DNA of 64,000 nucleotides from Komagataeibacter sucrofermentans DSM 15973. Its GTDB lineage: Bacteria > Pseudomonadota > Alphaproteobacteria > Acetobacterales > Acetobacteraceae. The translations under genes were made by a program, and so were the position numbers. Within the stretch, counting starts at the first letter, position 1. Each line of letters starts with the position of its first letter. Location of the stretch: the NCBI RefSeq assembly GCF_040581405.1, contig NZ_CP137157.1, positions 1,740,001 through 1,804,000 of the forward strand, written 5' to 3'. The notes beneath the pieces were generated by a model that worked only from the letters and a program-made list of their open reading frames with translations, ran no database searches and had not been told where the DNA came from. This document shows, one piece after another, positions 39,086 to 48,467 of this stretch.

Positions 39086-40063
39086 CTAGTTCTTTATGCC
39101 GCGCTGGAGGAACATGCGCGAGCAGGCCAAGGTAATGAATGAAATAACCATCAGGATCGCACCGAGCGCCAGCAGCGCCGAGAGCTTGAGGCTGCTGGCC
39201 GAACTTTCGGGGAATTCCAGCGCAATCAGCGAGGCGATGGTATTGCCGGGCGCGAACAGCGACCAGCCCAGCCGGTTGCTGTTGCCAATGACAAAGGTCA
39301 CGGCCATCGTCTCGCCCAGGGCGCGGCCCGTACCCAGCATGATGCCGCCCATCACCGCCTGCCGCGACCACGGCAGCACCACCTTGCGCATTACTTCCCA
39401 CCGGGTCGCCCCCAGGCCAAAGGCGCTTTCCTTCAGCACGGCGGGAATGGAGACGAACACATCGGCCATGACCGAGCAGATGAAGGGCGTAACCATGATG
39501 GCCAGGATGAGGCCGCTGGTCAGCAGGCCCGTGCCATAGGGCGCGCCACGGAACAGCAGCCCGATGCCCGGCACATGGCCCAGATAGCGCGTGGCCACGA
39601 GCTCGACATAATGCGCCATGAACGGCACCACGATGAAGAACCCCCACATGCCAAATATGATGGAAGGCACGGCAGCCAGAAGCTGCACGGCCATCTCGAT
39701 CACGCGCGCGAGTGCCGGGGGCGCCATTTCAACCAGCCAGAAGGCCACGCCAAAGGCGAAGGGCACGGCAAACACAAGCGCCACGACCGTGGTGACCAGC
39801 GTGCCGAAAATCGATGTCGCCGCGCCAAAATTGTGCGTGATGGGGTTCCATGCCTTACTGGTGATGAACCCCGGCCCGAAGGTGGAAAAAGCCTGCCACC
39901 CGCCACTGACCAACACGATGATGATGCCCGCCATGACCAGCAGGATGGACCACCCGGCCAGCCGGGCCAGCACGCCAAAGGCAATCTCACCGGCATTGCC
40001 CCCTGCGTTGCGCCCGGAAACAGCCGCCTCCTGGCCTGCGGTGGTGGATGACACTTCCATCAT
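39086..40063 (-). CDS. pstC: Phosphate ABC transporter permease PstC
   Basis: A 325-residue permease with the PstC features PSIIFGMWGFFIVVPFM and VLKESAFGLGATRWEVMRKV, the loop that contacts PstB. AGGAA lies 5-8 bases before the paired ATGs at 40063/40060, so I prefer these over the ATG at 40081, which has no ribosome site. It heads pstCAB-phoU. A pstS gene, which normally precedes pstC, is absent from this window. Confidence 0.93.
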   Translation of the reverse strand: MMEVSSTTAGQEAAVSGRNAGGNAGEIAFGVLARLAGWSILLVMAGIIIVLVSGGWQAFSTFGPGFITSKAWNPITHNFGAATSIFGTLVTTVVALVFAVPFAFGVAFWLVEMAPPALARVIEMAVQLLAAVPSIIFGMWGFFIVVPFMAHYVELVATRYLGHVPGIGLLFRGAPYGTGLLTSGLILAIMVTPFICSVMADVFVSIPAVLKESAFGLGATRWEVMRKVVLPWSRQAVMGGIMLGTGRALGETMAVTFVIGNSNRLGWSLFAPGNTIASLIALEFPESSASSLKLSALLALGAILMVISFITLACSRMFLQRGIKN

Positions 40064-40142
40064 GGAGTTCCTGATATGCATGACATGAATGCAGCACTAA
40101 GCGAATTGACTGACTCGTGACAATAATAACGTGCGGCTTTTT

Positions 40143-40161
40143 TCATGAAGTTTTTATGACA
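40143..40161 (-). promoter_or_regulatory. PHO-box-like PhoB site upstream of pstC
   Basis: Read on the minus strand the site is TGTCATAAAAACTTCATGA, close to the PhoB box (direct TGTCAT-type heptads 11 bases apart with an A-rich spacer). It lies about 80 bases upstream of the pstC start. This supports phosphate-starvation control of pstCAB-phoU. Confidence 0.6.
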
Positions 40162-40323
40162 CCTGCCATTACATGCATGTATGCCTAATATCTACTTGTG
40201 GCACGTCATATAAAGTTCACATATTTCGGGTTGAAGCAGCCCGGGGAAATGCGGCATAGCACCCGCAACGGGCAGGATGGAAAGACCGGCTGCCCCTTAA
40301 AAGCACAGGCAGGAACGAGCCTT

Positions 40324-40551
40324 ATGTTTAAATCCAGCGTTATTGAAATCGATGGCGTGTTCATCGGCATCGTGTTTCAGGATGGCCCTGATGAATCCTA
40401 TACCTTCCGCGCCATGCACGAGCGCGTGACCCAGATGGATGGTGACATCCTTCCCTCTTACGAAGATGCCGTGGCCCGCGCGCGCACCCGCTTCCGCCTC
40501 GGGCGCTGCAAGCCTGTGCGCAGCCTCGACGCCGTCCGGCGTTATACCTGA
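40324..40551 (+). CDS. Small hypothetical protein between pst and pit
   Basis: A 75-residue protein with no signal or membrane segment. It has an N-terminal beta-like half (SSVIEIDGVFIGIVF) and a basic C-terminal half (ARARTRFRLGRCKPVRS). ATG 40324 has AGGA about 11 bases upstream; the frame is open to 40198 but the extension lacks features. It is divergent from pstC, sharing the region with the PHO-box-like site, and upstream of pit. I do not recognise a family; a link to phosphate metabolism is inferred from position only. Confidence 0.5.
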   Translation: MFKSSVIEIDGVFIGIVFQDGPDESYTFRAMHERVTQMDGDILPSYEDAVARARTRFRLGRCKPVRSLDAVRRYT

Positions 40552-40667
40552 AAGCAGTATTTCATATTCATAAATATGAATATTATATTAAATAAGAATG
40601 AGTATTATTTATTTTAAGAAACTTTTTATTTAATATAGCATGACAATAACTTCTGGTGTGTTGTTTC

Positions 40668-42023
40668 ATGCTTCATTTTGCACCCTATTCAACTTTTTCT
40701 ATCCTGGCGCTAGTCCTGTGCTTCGCACTGGTATGCGTATTCGAATTCGTCAACGGCTTTCATGATACGGCCAATGCGGTAGCCACCGTCATCTATACCA
40801 AATCGCTCAAGCCGCGCACCGCCGTGATCTGGTCGGGGCTGATGAACTTCGTGGGCGTGGTGCTTGGTGGCATCAGCGTCGCCTACGGGCTGGTGGAACT
40901 GCTGCCCGCCGATGTGCTCTCGCCACCCAATGGCGACCCGGCGGTGCCCATGCTCATTGCCCTGTTTGGCACGGCGCTGGCGTGGAACCTGTTCACCTGG
41001 TGGTTCGGCATCCCCAATTCCAGTTCGCATTGCGTCATTGGCGCGCTGATCGGCATTGCCATTGGCGATGCGCTGCTGCACACCCGCGCCATTGGCAACA
41101 GCGTTGACTGGTCACAGATCTGGAAGATTTTGCGCGCGCTGGCCATCTCGCCCCTGCTGGGGCTGATTGGCGCGGGCGGGCTGTATTTCATCATCAAGCA
41201 CCTTGTGCATGACCCCGAGCTGTATCAGCCGCCCCAGGGCGACAAGCCCACGCGCGGCTGGGTGCGCGGGCTGCTGATCCTAACCTGCACCGGTGTCAGC
41301 TTCTCGCACGGCAGCAATGACGGGCAGAAAAGCATCGGCCTGATCATGCTGACCATTATCGGCATCCTGCCCGCAACCTTTGCCCTCGCCCCCAACAGCA
41401 CGCCCCAGATTAGCCATATTGCCCAATACGCCACCGACGCGGTCCCCCTGATCACGCAATACGACCATGACGGCCTGCGCGAGGAAGCCATTGCCTCGGT
41501 CAACCGCCTGACCCAGACCACGCCTGATACGGTCGTGCCCTCGCAACTGCGCGCCGACCTGTATGAGGTCGTGGCCGGGCTGAAGGCCGTCTCGCTCAAC
41601 ACGCAGGCCTCTGCCCATGACCGCGCCACCGCGAAAACCCTGAGCAACCAGATGCGCCCGGTCGTGGAATACGCACCATGGTGGGTGCGCCTGCTCAGCG
41701 CGCTGTGCCTGGGCATTGGCACCATGATCGGCTACAAGCGCATCGTGCACACGCTGGGCGAGAAGATCGGCAACACGCACCTCACCCCCGCGCAGGGCGC
41801 ATCGGCCGAACTGGTGGGCGCGGGCCTGATCGCAACGGCGGGCTATACCGGCCTGCCGGTCAGCACCACACACATCATCACCGCCGGTATTGCGGGCACC
41901 ATGCTTGGCTCGGGCTCGGGCATCAACCGGGGCATGCTGGTCAAGATCGCGCTGGCATGGGTCTTTACCCTGCCTGTCACCATCACCATCGCCGCCAGCC
42001 TGTTCTACCTGTTGAGCTGGTAA
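40668..42023 (+). CDS. pit: Low-affinity inorganic phosphate transporter, PiT family
   Basis: A 451-residue inner-membrane carrier for metal-phosphate. The two PiT signatures are visible: FVNGFHDTANAVATVIYT near the N-terminus and SFSHGSNDGQKSIGLIM about residue 210, plus GLPVSTTHIITAGIAGTML near the C-terminus. A soluble loop occupies about residues 245-335. ATG 40668 is preferred over GTG 40656. The upstream 110 bases are very AT-rich and probably hold the promoter. It is followed after 15 bases by ppk2. Confidence 0.93.
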   Translation: MLHFAPYSTFSILALVLCFALVCVFEFVNGFHDTANAVATVIYTKSLKPRTAVIWSGLMNFVGVVLGGISVAYGLVELLPADVLSPPNGDPAVPMLIALFGTALAWNLFTWWFGIPNSSSHCVIGALIGIAIGDALLHTRAIGNSVDWSQIWKILRALAISPLLGLIGAGGLYFIIKHLVHDPELYQPPQGDKPTRGWVRGLLILTCTGVSFSHGSNDGQKSIGLIMLTIIGILPATFALAPNSTPQISHIAQYATDAVPLITQYDHDGLREEAIASVNRLTQTTPDTVVPSQLRADLYEVVAGLKAVSLNTQASAHDRATAKTLSNQMRPVVEYAPWWVRLLSALCLGIGTMIGYKRIVHTLGEKIGNTHLTPAQGASAELVGAGLIATAGYTGLPVSTTHIITAGIAGTMLGSGSGINRGMLVKIALAWVFTLPVTITIAASLFYLLSW

Positions 42024-42038
42024 AGGCGCGCACTGCAA

Positions 42039-42968
42039 ATGGAAACGATCCCTCACATGAACGACACCCGCAAAGACCCCAAGGCCCCGTCAGACCGCGA
42101 CCGCCTGCGTGAAGAGGTGCTTGATGACATTGACGAGGAAATTGAACTCGAACTCGATGATGCCCGCCTCGGTTCGGAAAACGGGGCGGAAAACACCGAT
42201 TTCAGGAAAACCTATTTCCGCGAACTGCTGCGCCTGCAGGGCGAACTGGTCACGCTGCAGGACTGGGTGAAGGAGACCGGCCACCGCCTTGTCGTGATCT
42301 GCGAAGGGCGTGACGCGGCGGGCAAGGGTGGTGTGATCAAGCGTATTACCCAGCGCCTCAACCCGCGCATCTGCCGCGTGGCCGCCCTGCCTGCCCCCAA
42401 TGACCGCGAGCGCACGCAATGGTATTTCCAGCGTTACGTGGCCCACCTGCCCGCCGCGGGCGAGATCGTGCTGTTTGACCGCAGCTGGTACAACCGCGCG
42501 GGCGTGGAGCGCGTGATGAATTTCTGCACGGATGAGGAATATGACGAGTTCTTCCGCTCCGTACCGGAATTCGAGCGCATGCTGGTGCGCAGCGGCATCC
42601 AGATTGTCAAATACTGGTTCTCCATTTCTGATGATGAGCAGGAACTGCGCTTCCGTGCCCGCATGGAAGACCCGCTGAAGCAGTGGAAGCTCAGCCCGAT
42701 GGACCTTGAAAGCCGCCGCCGCTGGGAATCCTACACCCTAGCCAAAGAAATCATGCTCGAACGCTCGAACATCGATGAAGCGCCATGGTGGATCGTGCGC
42801 GCGGACAACAAGAAGAAAGCCCGCCTCAACTGTATCAGCCACCTGCTCTCGCAGGTGCCATACCACGACATCCACAAGCCCGAAGTTCGCCTGCCCGAGC
42901 GGGTCTACAGCCCGGACTACATCCGTCAGCCCGTGCCCGAGACCATGTTCGTGCCGGAGAAATACTGA
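42039..42968 (+). CDS. ppk2: Polyphosphate kinase 2
   Basis: A 309-residue PPK2-family kinase that transfers phosphate between polyphosphate and nucleotides. It shows Walker A EGRDAAGKGGVIKRIT about residue 89, Walker B/lid FDRSWYNRAGVERVM about residue 147 and KYWFSISDDEQ about residue 188. An acidic N-terminal tail precedes the core. ATG 42057 (MNDTRKD) is an alternative start. Its position behind pit suggests co-expression of phosphate uptake and storage. Confidence 0.94.
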   Translation: METIPHMNDTRKDPKAPSDRDRLREEVLDDIDEEIELELDDARLGSENGAENTDFRKTYFRELLRLQGELVTLQDWVKETGHRLVVICEGRDAAGKGGVIKRITQRLNPRICRVAALPAPNDRERTQWYFQRYVAHLPAAGEIVLFDRSWYNRAGVERVMNFCTDEEYDEFFRSVPEFERMLVRSGIQIVKYWFSISDDEQELRFRARMEDPLKQWKLSPMDLESRRRWESYTLAKEIMLERSNIDEAPWWIVRADNKKKARLNCISHLLSQVPYHDIHKPEVRLPERVYSPDYIRQPVPETMFVPEKY

Positions 42969-43013
42969 AGAACAAAAGCTTCTGGAGAAGATTTTTTTAA
43001 TCCTTCAGATAAC

Positions 43014-43038
43014 GCCGCCTTTTTTGAAAAAAGGCGGC
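43014..43038. terminator. GCCGCC/GGCGGC hairpin, copy C
   Basis: GCCGCCTTTTTT-G-AAAAAAGGCGGC is a perfect 12-base stem between the convergent ppk2 and SDR genes, with T/A runs on both sides, so it can terminate both. On the minus strand it is preceded by AAAGTTTTTGGGT, like copy B. Confidence 0.8.
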
Positions 43039-43070
43039 ACCCAAAAACTTTCGTATCCTCAAATACTTTC

Positions 43071-43871
43071 TTACAGGATACCGCCTGCAATCGGCAGATT
43101 AACACCGGTCATGTAGCTGGAATCATCCCCAAGCAGGAATTCTACCACGCCGGGAATTTCCTTGATGTCGCCATAGCGGCGCATCGGCACGGAATTGATC
43201 ATCTGCTCGGCCACGACCTTGGGGTCGGTCGAGAAATACTGGCTGCCCGTCTTGGCCTGCAGTTCCACCTGCCGGTCCCACATGAAGCCGGGGCCCATGA
43301 AGGCGGGACTGATGGCATTGACCCTGATGTTATAGGGCGCCAGATCTTTCGATGCCGTCTGGGTCAGGCCGATAATGGCGAATTTCGAGGCCCCATAGGC
43401 GGCCATGTTCGGCGGGCCGCCCACGCCCGCCATGCTGGCCGTGTTCACGATACGACCGAATTTGCGCGCCACCATATGGCGCGAGACCGCGCGCAGCACA
43501 TGAAACGCGCCACACACATTGATGGTCATGACACGGGCAAAATCCTCCACCGGGTAATCCTGCACCGGCGCGAAGGCCCCCTGATAGCCTGCATTGTTGA
43601 ACAGAAAGTCGATCTGGCCAAAATCAGCCACCACCTGGTCCACCACGGCCTGCACGCCTGCCGCATCGGTTACGTCGCAGCCATAGCCACGCGCCGTAAC
43701 ACCGGCAGCGGCCACCGTGCGCACGGCCTCATCCAGTTTCTCGCCCGCAAGGTCAAGCAGGGCAATGGCCGAGCCTGAGGCCGCCAGACGCTGCGCCGTA
43801 GCCAGGCCAATATTGCCCGCGGCACCTGTTACCAGCGTTACCTTGCCGCCAAACCGTTTGCTATCCGTCAT
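43071..43871 (-). CDS. Xylitol-dehydrogenase-like short-chain dehydrogenase
   Basis: A 266-residue NAD(P)-dependent SDR. It has the cofactor motif TGAAGNIGLATA about residue 16, NNAG about residue 92, and catalytic Ser in NTASMAG with YGASK (Tyr, Lys) about residue 159. Segments such as FLFNNAGYQGAFAPVQDYP and SPAFMGPGFMW closely match my memory of Gluconobacter oxydans NAD-xylitol dehydrogenase, which oxidises xylitol to D-xylulose. The exact polyol is not certain. It is a lone gene ending at hairpin C. Confidence 0.85.
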   Translation of the reverse strand: MTDSKRFGGKVTLVTGAAGNIGLATAQRLAASGSAIALLDLAGEKLDEAVRTVAAAGVTARGYGCDVTDAAGVQAVVDQVVADFGQIDFLFNNAGYQGAFAPVQDYPVEDFARVMTINVCGAFHVLRAVSRHMVARKFGRIVNTASMAGVGGPPNMAAYGASKFAIIGLTQTASKDLAPYNIRVNAISPAFMGPGFMWDRQVELQAKTGSQYFSTDPKVVAEQMINSVPMRRYGDIKEIPGVVEFLLGDDSSYMTGVNLPIAGGIL

Positions 43872-44067
43872 ATGCCACGCTCTCTCCGTTCATGCCTCTG
43901 GCATTGCGTCACGGGCCTGCTGGCCCGTGCGTCCTGCCATGCTCCTTTCATCATATCGCTTTGGCTTCGTGCCGGTTCAACAGCTTTTGCAATACTGACC
44001 TGCCACTGAGCGGGCAAGACTTCCTGCCGGACCAGAAGGCAGGGCGGTTCAGGAATCCATCACGTTT

Positions 44068-46368
44068 TTACAGATCGGCACTGATGGAGAATTTGAAGGT
44101 CTGCGGGTCACCCATGACCAGATACCCCTGATAACCCGAGGCCCAGTAACGCTGGTTGCCCACGTTATCGACCTCAAAGCGGGCCGTAAGCGGCTTTTTG
44201 GCGGCCAGGAATGTATAACGCGCGCCAAGATCGAAGCGCGACCAGACCGGAAGGTGCGCCGTATTGGCATTGTTGAACTGCTGCTTGCCGGTATTGATTA
44301 CGCGGCCAACCAGCGTCAGCCCTTTTGCAAACGGCACGTCATATTCAAGGTTGCCGTTGATGCTGTAGTTGGGCACGCCAATGACCGTCCTGCCGTCATA
44401 CAGGCCTCCTGCCGTGTGCAACTGCCTGGCGTCGATCAGCGTCAGGCCACCATTGAAGCGCAGCCCGCGCAGGATTTCGCCATTGAAGGTCAGTTCCATG
44501 CCCCGGTTCCGCTGCCTGCCATCCTGCGTATAGATCGACTGGCCGGTCGTGCCATAGGCCTCGCTCATGCCATAGGGCATGGCGGTCTGGAAAAACGCGA
44601 CACCGGCGGCAAAGCGGCCCACGTCATACTTGGCGCCAACTTCGTACTGCGTGCTCTGATAGGGCGTGAAGACCTGGCCCTGGTTGACATAGGCCGCCCC
44701 CACCGTCGTGCCCGCCGAGAGACCCTGGATGCGGTTGAAGTAAAGCGCCATGTGGCTGACCGGATGAATGACCAGCCCGATGATGGGCGAGAAGGCCGCT
44801 GCATCGTAATGGGTGGTCAGCTTGGCGGTATCGTAATCAAATGAGTCCGACAGGATATCCTGATACCGGAACCCGCCGGTCAGGGCGATCCGGTCATGCC
44901 AGAAGGTCATCGTATCCGACAGGAAGAAGCTGTACAGCTTGTTCCATGCCGTGCGCCCCGGATCAGCAAGGCTGCCACCAGTATAAGCGTTTTCAACCGG
45001 CCGGAACTGCGTGGGGTGATAGATGTTGCCCGCAACGCCCGTGCCCATGGCATAGGCCCCATCGGTTGCTTCCCATATGGCCGAGCCACCGGCGTTGATC
45101 TCGTGGTGGATGGGCCCGGTATTGACCCGTGCGCGCACGCCCGCCTGCGTGGCCTCGTTCATGACATTATAGACATTGGTCATCGAGCCCACCGTGCCAT
45201 CGCCCGTGGCTGCATTGCTCAGGGTCGTTGTGGCATAATTTCCCATCTCGTTGCCGCTCTGGGCGCCGAATTTGGCGTAGGTGGTGATATGGCTGCCAAA
45301 GTCATGCTCGATATTGAGCGTGCCAAACAGATAGGTCAGGTCGGTATAGGCCCAGCGCTGCCCCCAGTTGGCCGAAGGCGCGGTTGTTCTGGGCACGGTC
45401 GTGCCCGCAGGCAGGCCGGTTACGACAATGGCGCTGCGCCCGCCAAAGACCTGCTGCTTCTGGTAATTCATGTTCATGTCGATGCGCGTGTCATCATCAT
45501 GCCAGTCAAACGCGAGGCCCAGGGCCACGTCATCGCGCCGCTCGCCCTTGATCGGGGTCTCGCCATCCAGCCCCGCCGCGTTGAAACGCAGCCCGAAGGC
45601 GTGATCCCTGCCAAACCGGCGGCTGATATCAAAGGCGCCGCCGCCCTGCCCGCTACTGGTATAATCGCCGGTAAGGCGCGTGATGTCGGTCGCCCCCGCC
45701 CGCTTGGGCATGAGGTTGACATTGCCGCCGAGTGCCGAGCCACCGGGCGCCGCACCGTTGAGGAACGCGCTGGCCCCGTTGAGCACCTGAACCGAATCAT
45801 AAAGCTGGGGCGAGACAAGCTGCCGGGGGGTGACGCCATACAGGCCATCAATCGCAACATCATCGCCATACAGCGTAAAACCACGGATCTGGAACAGCTG
45901 GGCGTAGTTGCCATAGCCCATGGTCGTGCGCACGGTGGGGTCATTGAGCAGCACATCGCCCAGCGTCTGTGACTGCTGGTTGAGGATCAGGCTGGAATTG
46001 TAACTGCGGATGTTGAAAGGCACATCCAGCCCCTTCTTGTTGCCCAGCGCGCCAAGGTCGCCCCCGCTGCTGACATACATGCGGTTGCGACGCGCGGCGG
46101 TTACGACCATGTCCTCATGCCCGGATGTTTCAGCAGTCGGGGCGGACGTGGGCGCAGGCGCTGCCGCACGTTTTTTTTGCTGAGTCCGGGCCGACGGAGC
46201 GCCGGTTCTGCCCGCATCATCCGCCACCGCGCCAGGCTGCTCGCCCGCCCGCGCCGCAGTAATGAAAGCCGCCGGGCCATAGCCCCCCGCCAGCAGTGAG
46301 GCGGTACAGATCGTGGTCAGGTACAGGGCGCGAAGACTCATTTCAAAGCTCACAGGGTCACGTTTCAT
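44068..46368 (-). CDS. TonB-dependent siderophore receptor
   Basis: A 766-residue outer-membrane receptor of the FhuA/FoxA type. The signal peptide ends near AARAG (about residue 42), followed by a low-complexity linker and a TonB-box-like MVVTAARRN about residue 85. The plug includes QTLGDVLLNDPTVRTTMGYGNYAQLFQIRGF and PGGSALGGNVNLMPKRAG, typical of siderophore receptors; the barrel ends in FKFSISADL. ATG 46341 is an alternative start. Fur-like boxes lie directly upstream. Siderophore identity unknown. Confidence 0.93.
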   Translation of the reverse strand: MKRDPVSFEMSLRALYLTTICTASLLAGGYGPAAFITAARAGEQPGAVADDAGRTGAPSARTQQKKRAAAPAPTSAPTAETSGHEDMVVTAARRNRMYVSSGGDLGALGNKKGLDVPFNIRSYNSSLILNQQSQTLGDVLLNDPTVRTTMGYGNYAQLFQIRGFTLYGDDVAIDGLYGVTPRQLVSPQLYDSVQVLNGASAFLNGAAPGGSALGGNVNLMPKRAGATDITRLTGDYTSSGQGGGAFDISRRFGRDHAFGLRFNAAGLDGETPIKGERRDDVALGLAFDWHDDDTRIDMNMNYQKQQVFGGRSAIVVTGLPAGTTVPRTTAPSANWGQRWAYTDLTYLFGTLNIEHDFGSHITTYAKFGAQSGNEMGNYATTTLSNAATGDGTVGSMTNVYNVMNEATQAGVRARVNTGPIHHEINAGGSAIWEATDGAYAMGTGVAGNIYHPTQFRPVENAYTGGSLADPGRTAWNKLYSFFLSDTMTFWHDRIALTGGFRYQDILSDSFDYDTAKLTTHYDAAAFSPIIGLVIHPVSHMALYFNRIQGLSAGTTVGAAYVNQGQVFTPYQSTQYEVGAKYDVGRFAAGVAFFQTAMPYGMSEAYGTTGQSIYTQDGRQRNRGMELTFNGEILRGLRFNGGLTLIDARQLHTAGGLYDGRTVIGVPNYSINGNLEYDVPFAKGLTLVGRVINTGKQQFNNANTAHLPVWSRFDLGARYTFLAAKKPLTARFEVDNVGNQRYWASGYQGYLVMGDPQTFKFSISADL

Positions 46369-46385
46369 ACCCGCTTTATCAGGTT

Positions 46386-46436
46386 AATGATAATGAATTG
46401 CAATAATAAATGTACATGAATTGCATTCTCATCATA
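46386..46436 (-). promoter_or_regulatory. Fur-like boxes upstream of the siderophore receptor
   Basis: AATGATAATGAATTGCAAT (46386-46404) is close to the classical GATAATGATAATCATTATC Fur box. A second similar AT-rich site, with TGAATTGCATTCTCATCAT, lies at about 46417-46436. Both are within 70 bases upstream of the receptor ATG, consistent with iron repression. Confidence 0.6.
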
Positions 46437-46600
46437 TGCTGGCAAAATGCAGCCATGCAGGCGGAAAATCGCAATAATGCACTGAAATAAATATAAATTT
46501 TCTGATGAAGCTTTTTTCGGAAAGCCTCAAAAACCCTCATCCGGCAAGTTTTATCAAACCGTGACAGCACGCTTCAGCCCATCCTTTAACACTCCCGGCA

Positions 46601-46906
46601 TCAGGAAAGTGGATGGATATGAGAAAGCCCCGCTCCTGTTGCGGCAGGGGGATACAAGATGCAGTTCGGCATCCATCTGCCTGGCAATGTATTGGCAATG
46701 GCAAGACCACTGCCATCCGTGATGGGGAAACCGCGCACGAACGGATTGGTCAGGCGCGTCAGGACCGGCCCGGCAAGAGGACTCATCACTGGCAATGTCC
46801 ACCGTGCCGTTGTTGCGCAGGCTGAGGCACGGCGGCACGTCACTCTGGCGCTGATGGACCGCGCGCAGGAAGGCATAACCTGTCGCATGACGCGATTGAT
46901 GAACAT
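46601..46906 (-). pseudogene. Decayed two-component histidine kinase, C-terminal fragment
   Basis: Two overlapping minus-strand frames together give the C-terminal ATPase domain of a sensor kinase. One frame has LSLRNNGTVDIAS (N/G1-like box). The other has LTRLTNPFVRGFP and DGSGLAIANT (F and G2 boxes). The first frame then resumes with IARQMDAELHLVSP. No single frame contains all of it, so at least two frameshifts have occurred, and the N-terminal sensor and H-box are missing. It is the remnant of a kinase of the QseC/TctE kind. Recognition is by motif only. Confidence 0.6.
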
Positions 46907-46915
46907 GGAATTCTG

Positions 46916-46946
46916 AACGCCGCCTTATTTTCAAAAAGGCGGCGTT
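46916..46946. terminator. GCCGCC/GGCGGC hairpin, copy D
   Basis: AACGCCGCCTT and AAGGCGGCGTT form an 11-base stem just downstream of the minus-strand DUF1348 stop (46964), preceded on that strand by ATAATAAAG. It lies between that gene and the decayed kinase. Confidence 0.7.
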
Positions 46947-46963
46947 TTCTTTATTATGTCTTC

Positions 46964-47428
46964 CTACAGACCCAGATCGGACAGTCCCGGATGATCGTCA
47001 GGGCGGCGACCGCCGGGCCAGTCAAACAGCCGGTCCTGTACTGTAATCGGCAGGTCATTGATTGAGGCGAAGCGGCGCTGCATCAGGCCATCTGCATCGA
47101 ACTCCCACAACTCGTTGCCATAAGACCGAAACCACGCGCCCGCGCCATCACGCCACTCATAGGCAAAACGGACGGCCATGCGGTTGTGACGAAAACCCCA
47201 GAGTTCCTTGATCAGGCGGTAATCGTGTTCCGTGCTCCATTTGCGGGTTAGGAAAGAGATGATCTCATCGCGCCCCCGGATGAATTCCGTGCGGTTGCGC
47301 CACTGGCTGTCCGGCGTATAGGCCTGGGCCACCTGCGCAGGGTTCTGGCTGTTCCAGGCATCTTCAGCAAGACGGACCTTAAGGGCCGCGGTCTGCGCAT
47401 CAAACGGCGGCAAGGGAGGACGGGACAT
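46964..47428 (-). CDS. DUF1348 / nuclear transport factor 2-like protein
   Basis: A 154-residue NTF2-fold protein. Segments [28 protein letters not shown] and the C-terminal [15 protein letters not shown] are characteristic of DUF1348. Members are small cone-shaped proteins that may bind or convert small hydrophobic ligands; none is clearly characterised. ATG 47428 has AGGAG upstream; the longer frame to 47506 is not needed. It is divergent from the GlxA-type regulator, a pairing that suggests control by it. Confidence 0.88.
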   Translation of the reverse strand: MSRPPLPPFDAQTAALKVRLAEDAWNSQNPAQVAQAYTPDSQWRNRTEFIRGRDEIISFLTRKWSTEHDYRLIKELWGFRHNRMAVRFAYEWRDGAGAWFRSYGNELWEFDADGLMQRRFASINDLPITVQDRLFDWPGGRRPDDHPGLSDLGL

Positions 47429-47525
47429 GCAGGAACTCCTGTATTCAATACAAAAACAAGCGTATGGAGTGAGTGTGGTTCCTGAACCACATTGACGAAA
47501 TGACAATGATCCCTCATTTCAGGCC

Positions 47526-48467
47526 ATGACCCGTTCCATCGGCTTTGTGCTCTACCCCGATTTCCAGCTACTTGATGCCGCCGGGCCTGCCACGGCGTTC
47601 GAGCTTGCCGGGCGTATCAGCGGGCAGGATCATGACCTGAAAATGCTGTCACGCCATGGCGGGCTGGTGCAGTCCTCTTCCAAAATCGCGGTGCAGACCC
47701 TGCCGCTTGATGCGGCGGACGTGTTTGACACCCTCATCACCGTTGGTGGCGAAGGCCACGGCACGGCCATGCACTGCGCGGACCTGCGCGCCTTCCTGCA
47801 ACGCCACGGGGGCCGCACGCGCCGCATGTGCAGTGTATGCTCGGGTGCGTTCGTGCTGGCCGCCGCAGGCCTGCTGCAGGGCCGGCGCGTCACCACGCAT
47901 TGGCAGCAGGCGCAGAAATTCAGTCATATGTTTGCCGATATCAGGCTCGAGCCTGACGCCATTTTCATCCATGATGGCCCTGTCTGGACCTCAGCTGGCA
48001 TCAGTGCGGGCATTGACCTTGCACTCGCGCTGATAACCCAGGACCACGGGGAAGATGTTGCCCGCCAGACAGCGCGGCAGATGGTTGTCTTTCACCGCCG
48101 CCCCGGCGGGCAATCACAGTTTTCAGCCCTGCTGGAAATGGAAGGAGGAGCCGCCCGTTTTGACACCCTTCTGGGCTGGATACGCGCCCACCTGTCGCAA
48201 CGCCTGACAGTAGAGGTGCTGGCGGAGCGGATGGCCATGAGCCCACGCCATTTTTCCCGCGCGTTTCAGGCCTCGGTCGGAACCAGTCCGGCAAAGGCTG
48301 TTGAACGCCTGCGTGTGGAGGCGGCGCATGAACGGATCGTGCATTCCGCCATACCAATCGAGGCCATTGCGATCACCACGGGATTTCATGACCCCGAGCG
48401 CATGCGGCGGGCGTTCGTGCGTGTGTTCGGCTTGCCGCCACAGGCAATCCGTCGTGCGGCGCGATGA
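47526..48467 (+). CDS. GlxA-family transcriptional regulator (DJ-1/PfpI plus AraC)
   Basis: A 313-residue regulator. Residues 1-190 form a DJ-1/PfpI-like domain with the CSVCSGAFVLAAAGLL elbow about residue 100 and DGPVWTSAGISAGIDL about residue 145. Residues 210-310 form an AraC-type double helix-turn-helix (LAERMAMSPRHFSRAFQ and IAITTGFHDPERMRRAF). Such regulators respond to small metabolites. It is divergent from the DUF1348 gene, 97 bases away. Confidence 0.9.
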   Translation: MTRSIGFVLYPDFQLLDAAGPATAFELAGRISGQDHDLKMLSRHGGLVQSSSKIAVQTLPLDAADVFDTLITVGGEGHGTAMHCADLRAFLQRHGGRTRRMCSVCSGAFVLAAAGLLQGRRVTTHWQQAQKFSHMFADIRLEPDAIFIHDGPVWTSAGISAGIDLALALITQDHGEDVARQTARQMVVFHRRPGGQSQFSALLEMEGGAARFDTLLGWIRAHLSQRLTVEVLAERMAMSPRHFSRAFQASVGTSPAKAVERLRVEAAHERIVHSAIPIEAIAITTGFHDPERMRRAFVRVFGLPPQAIRRAAR

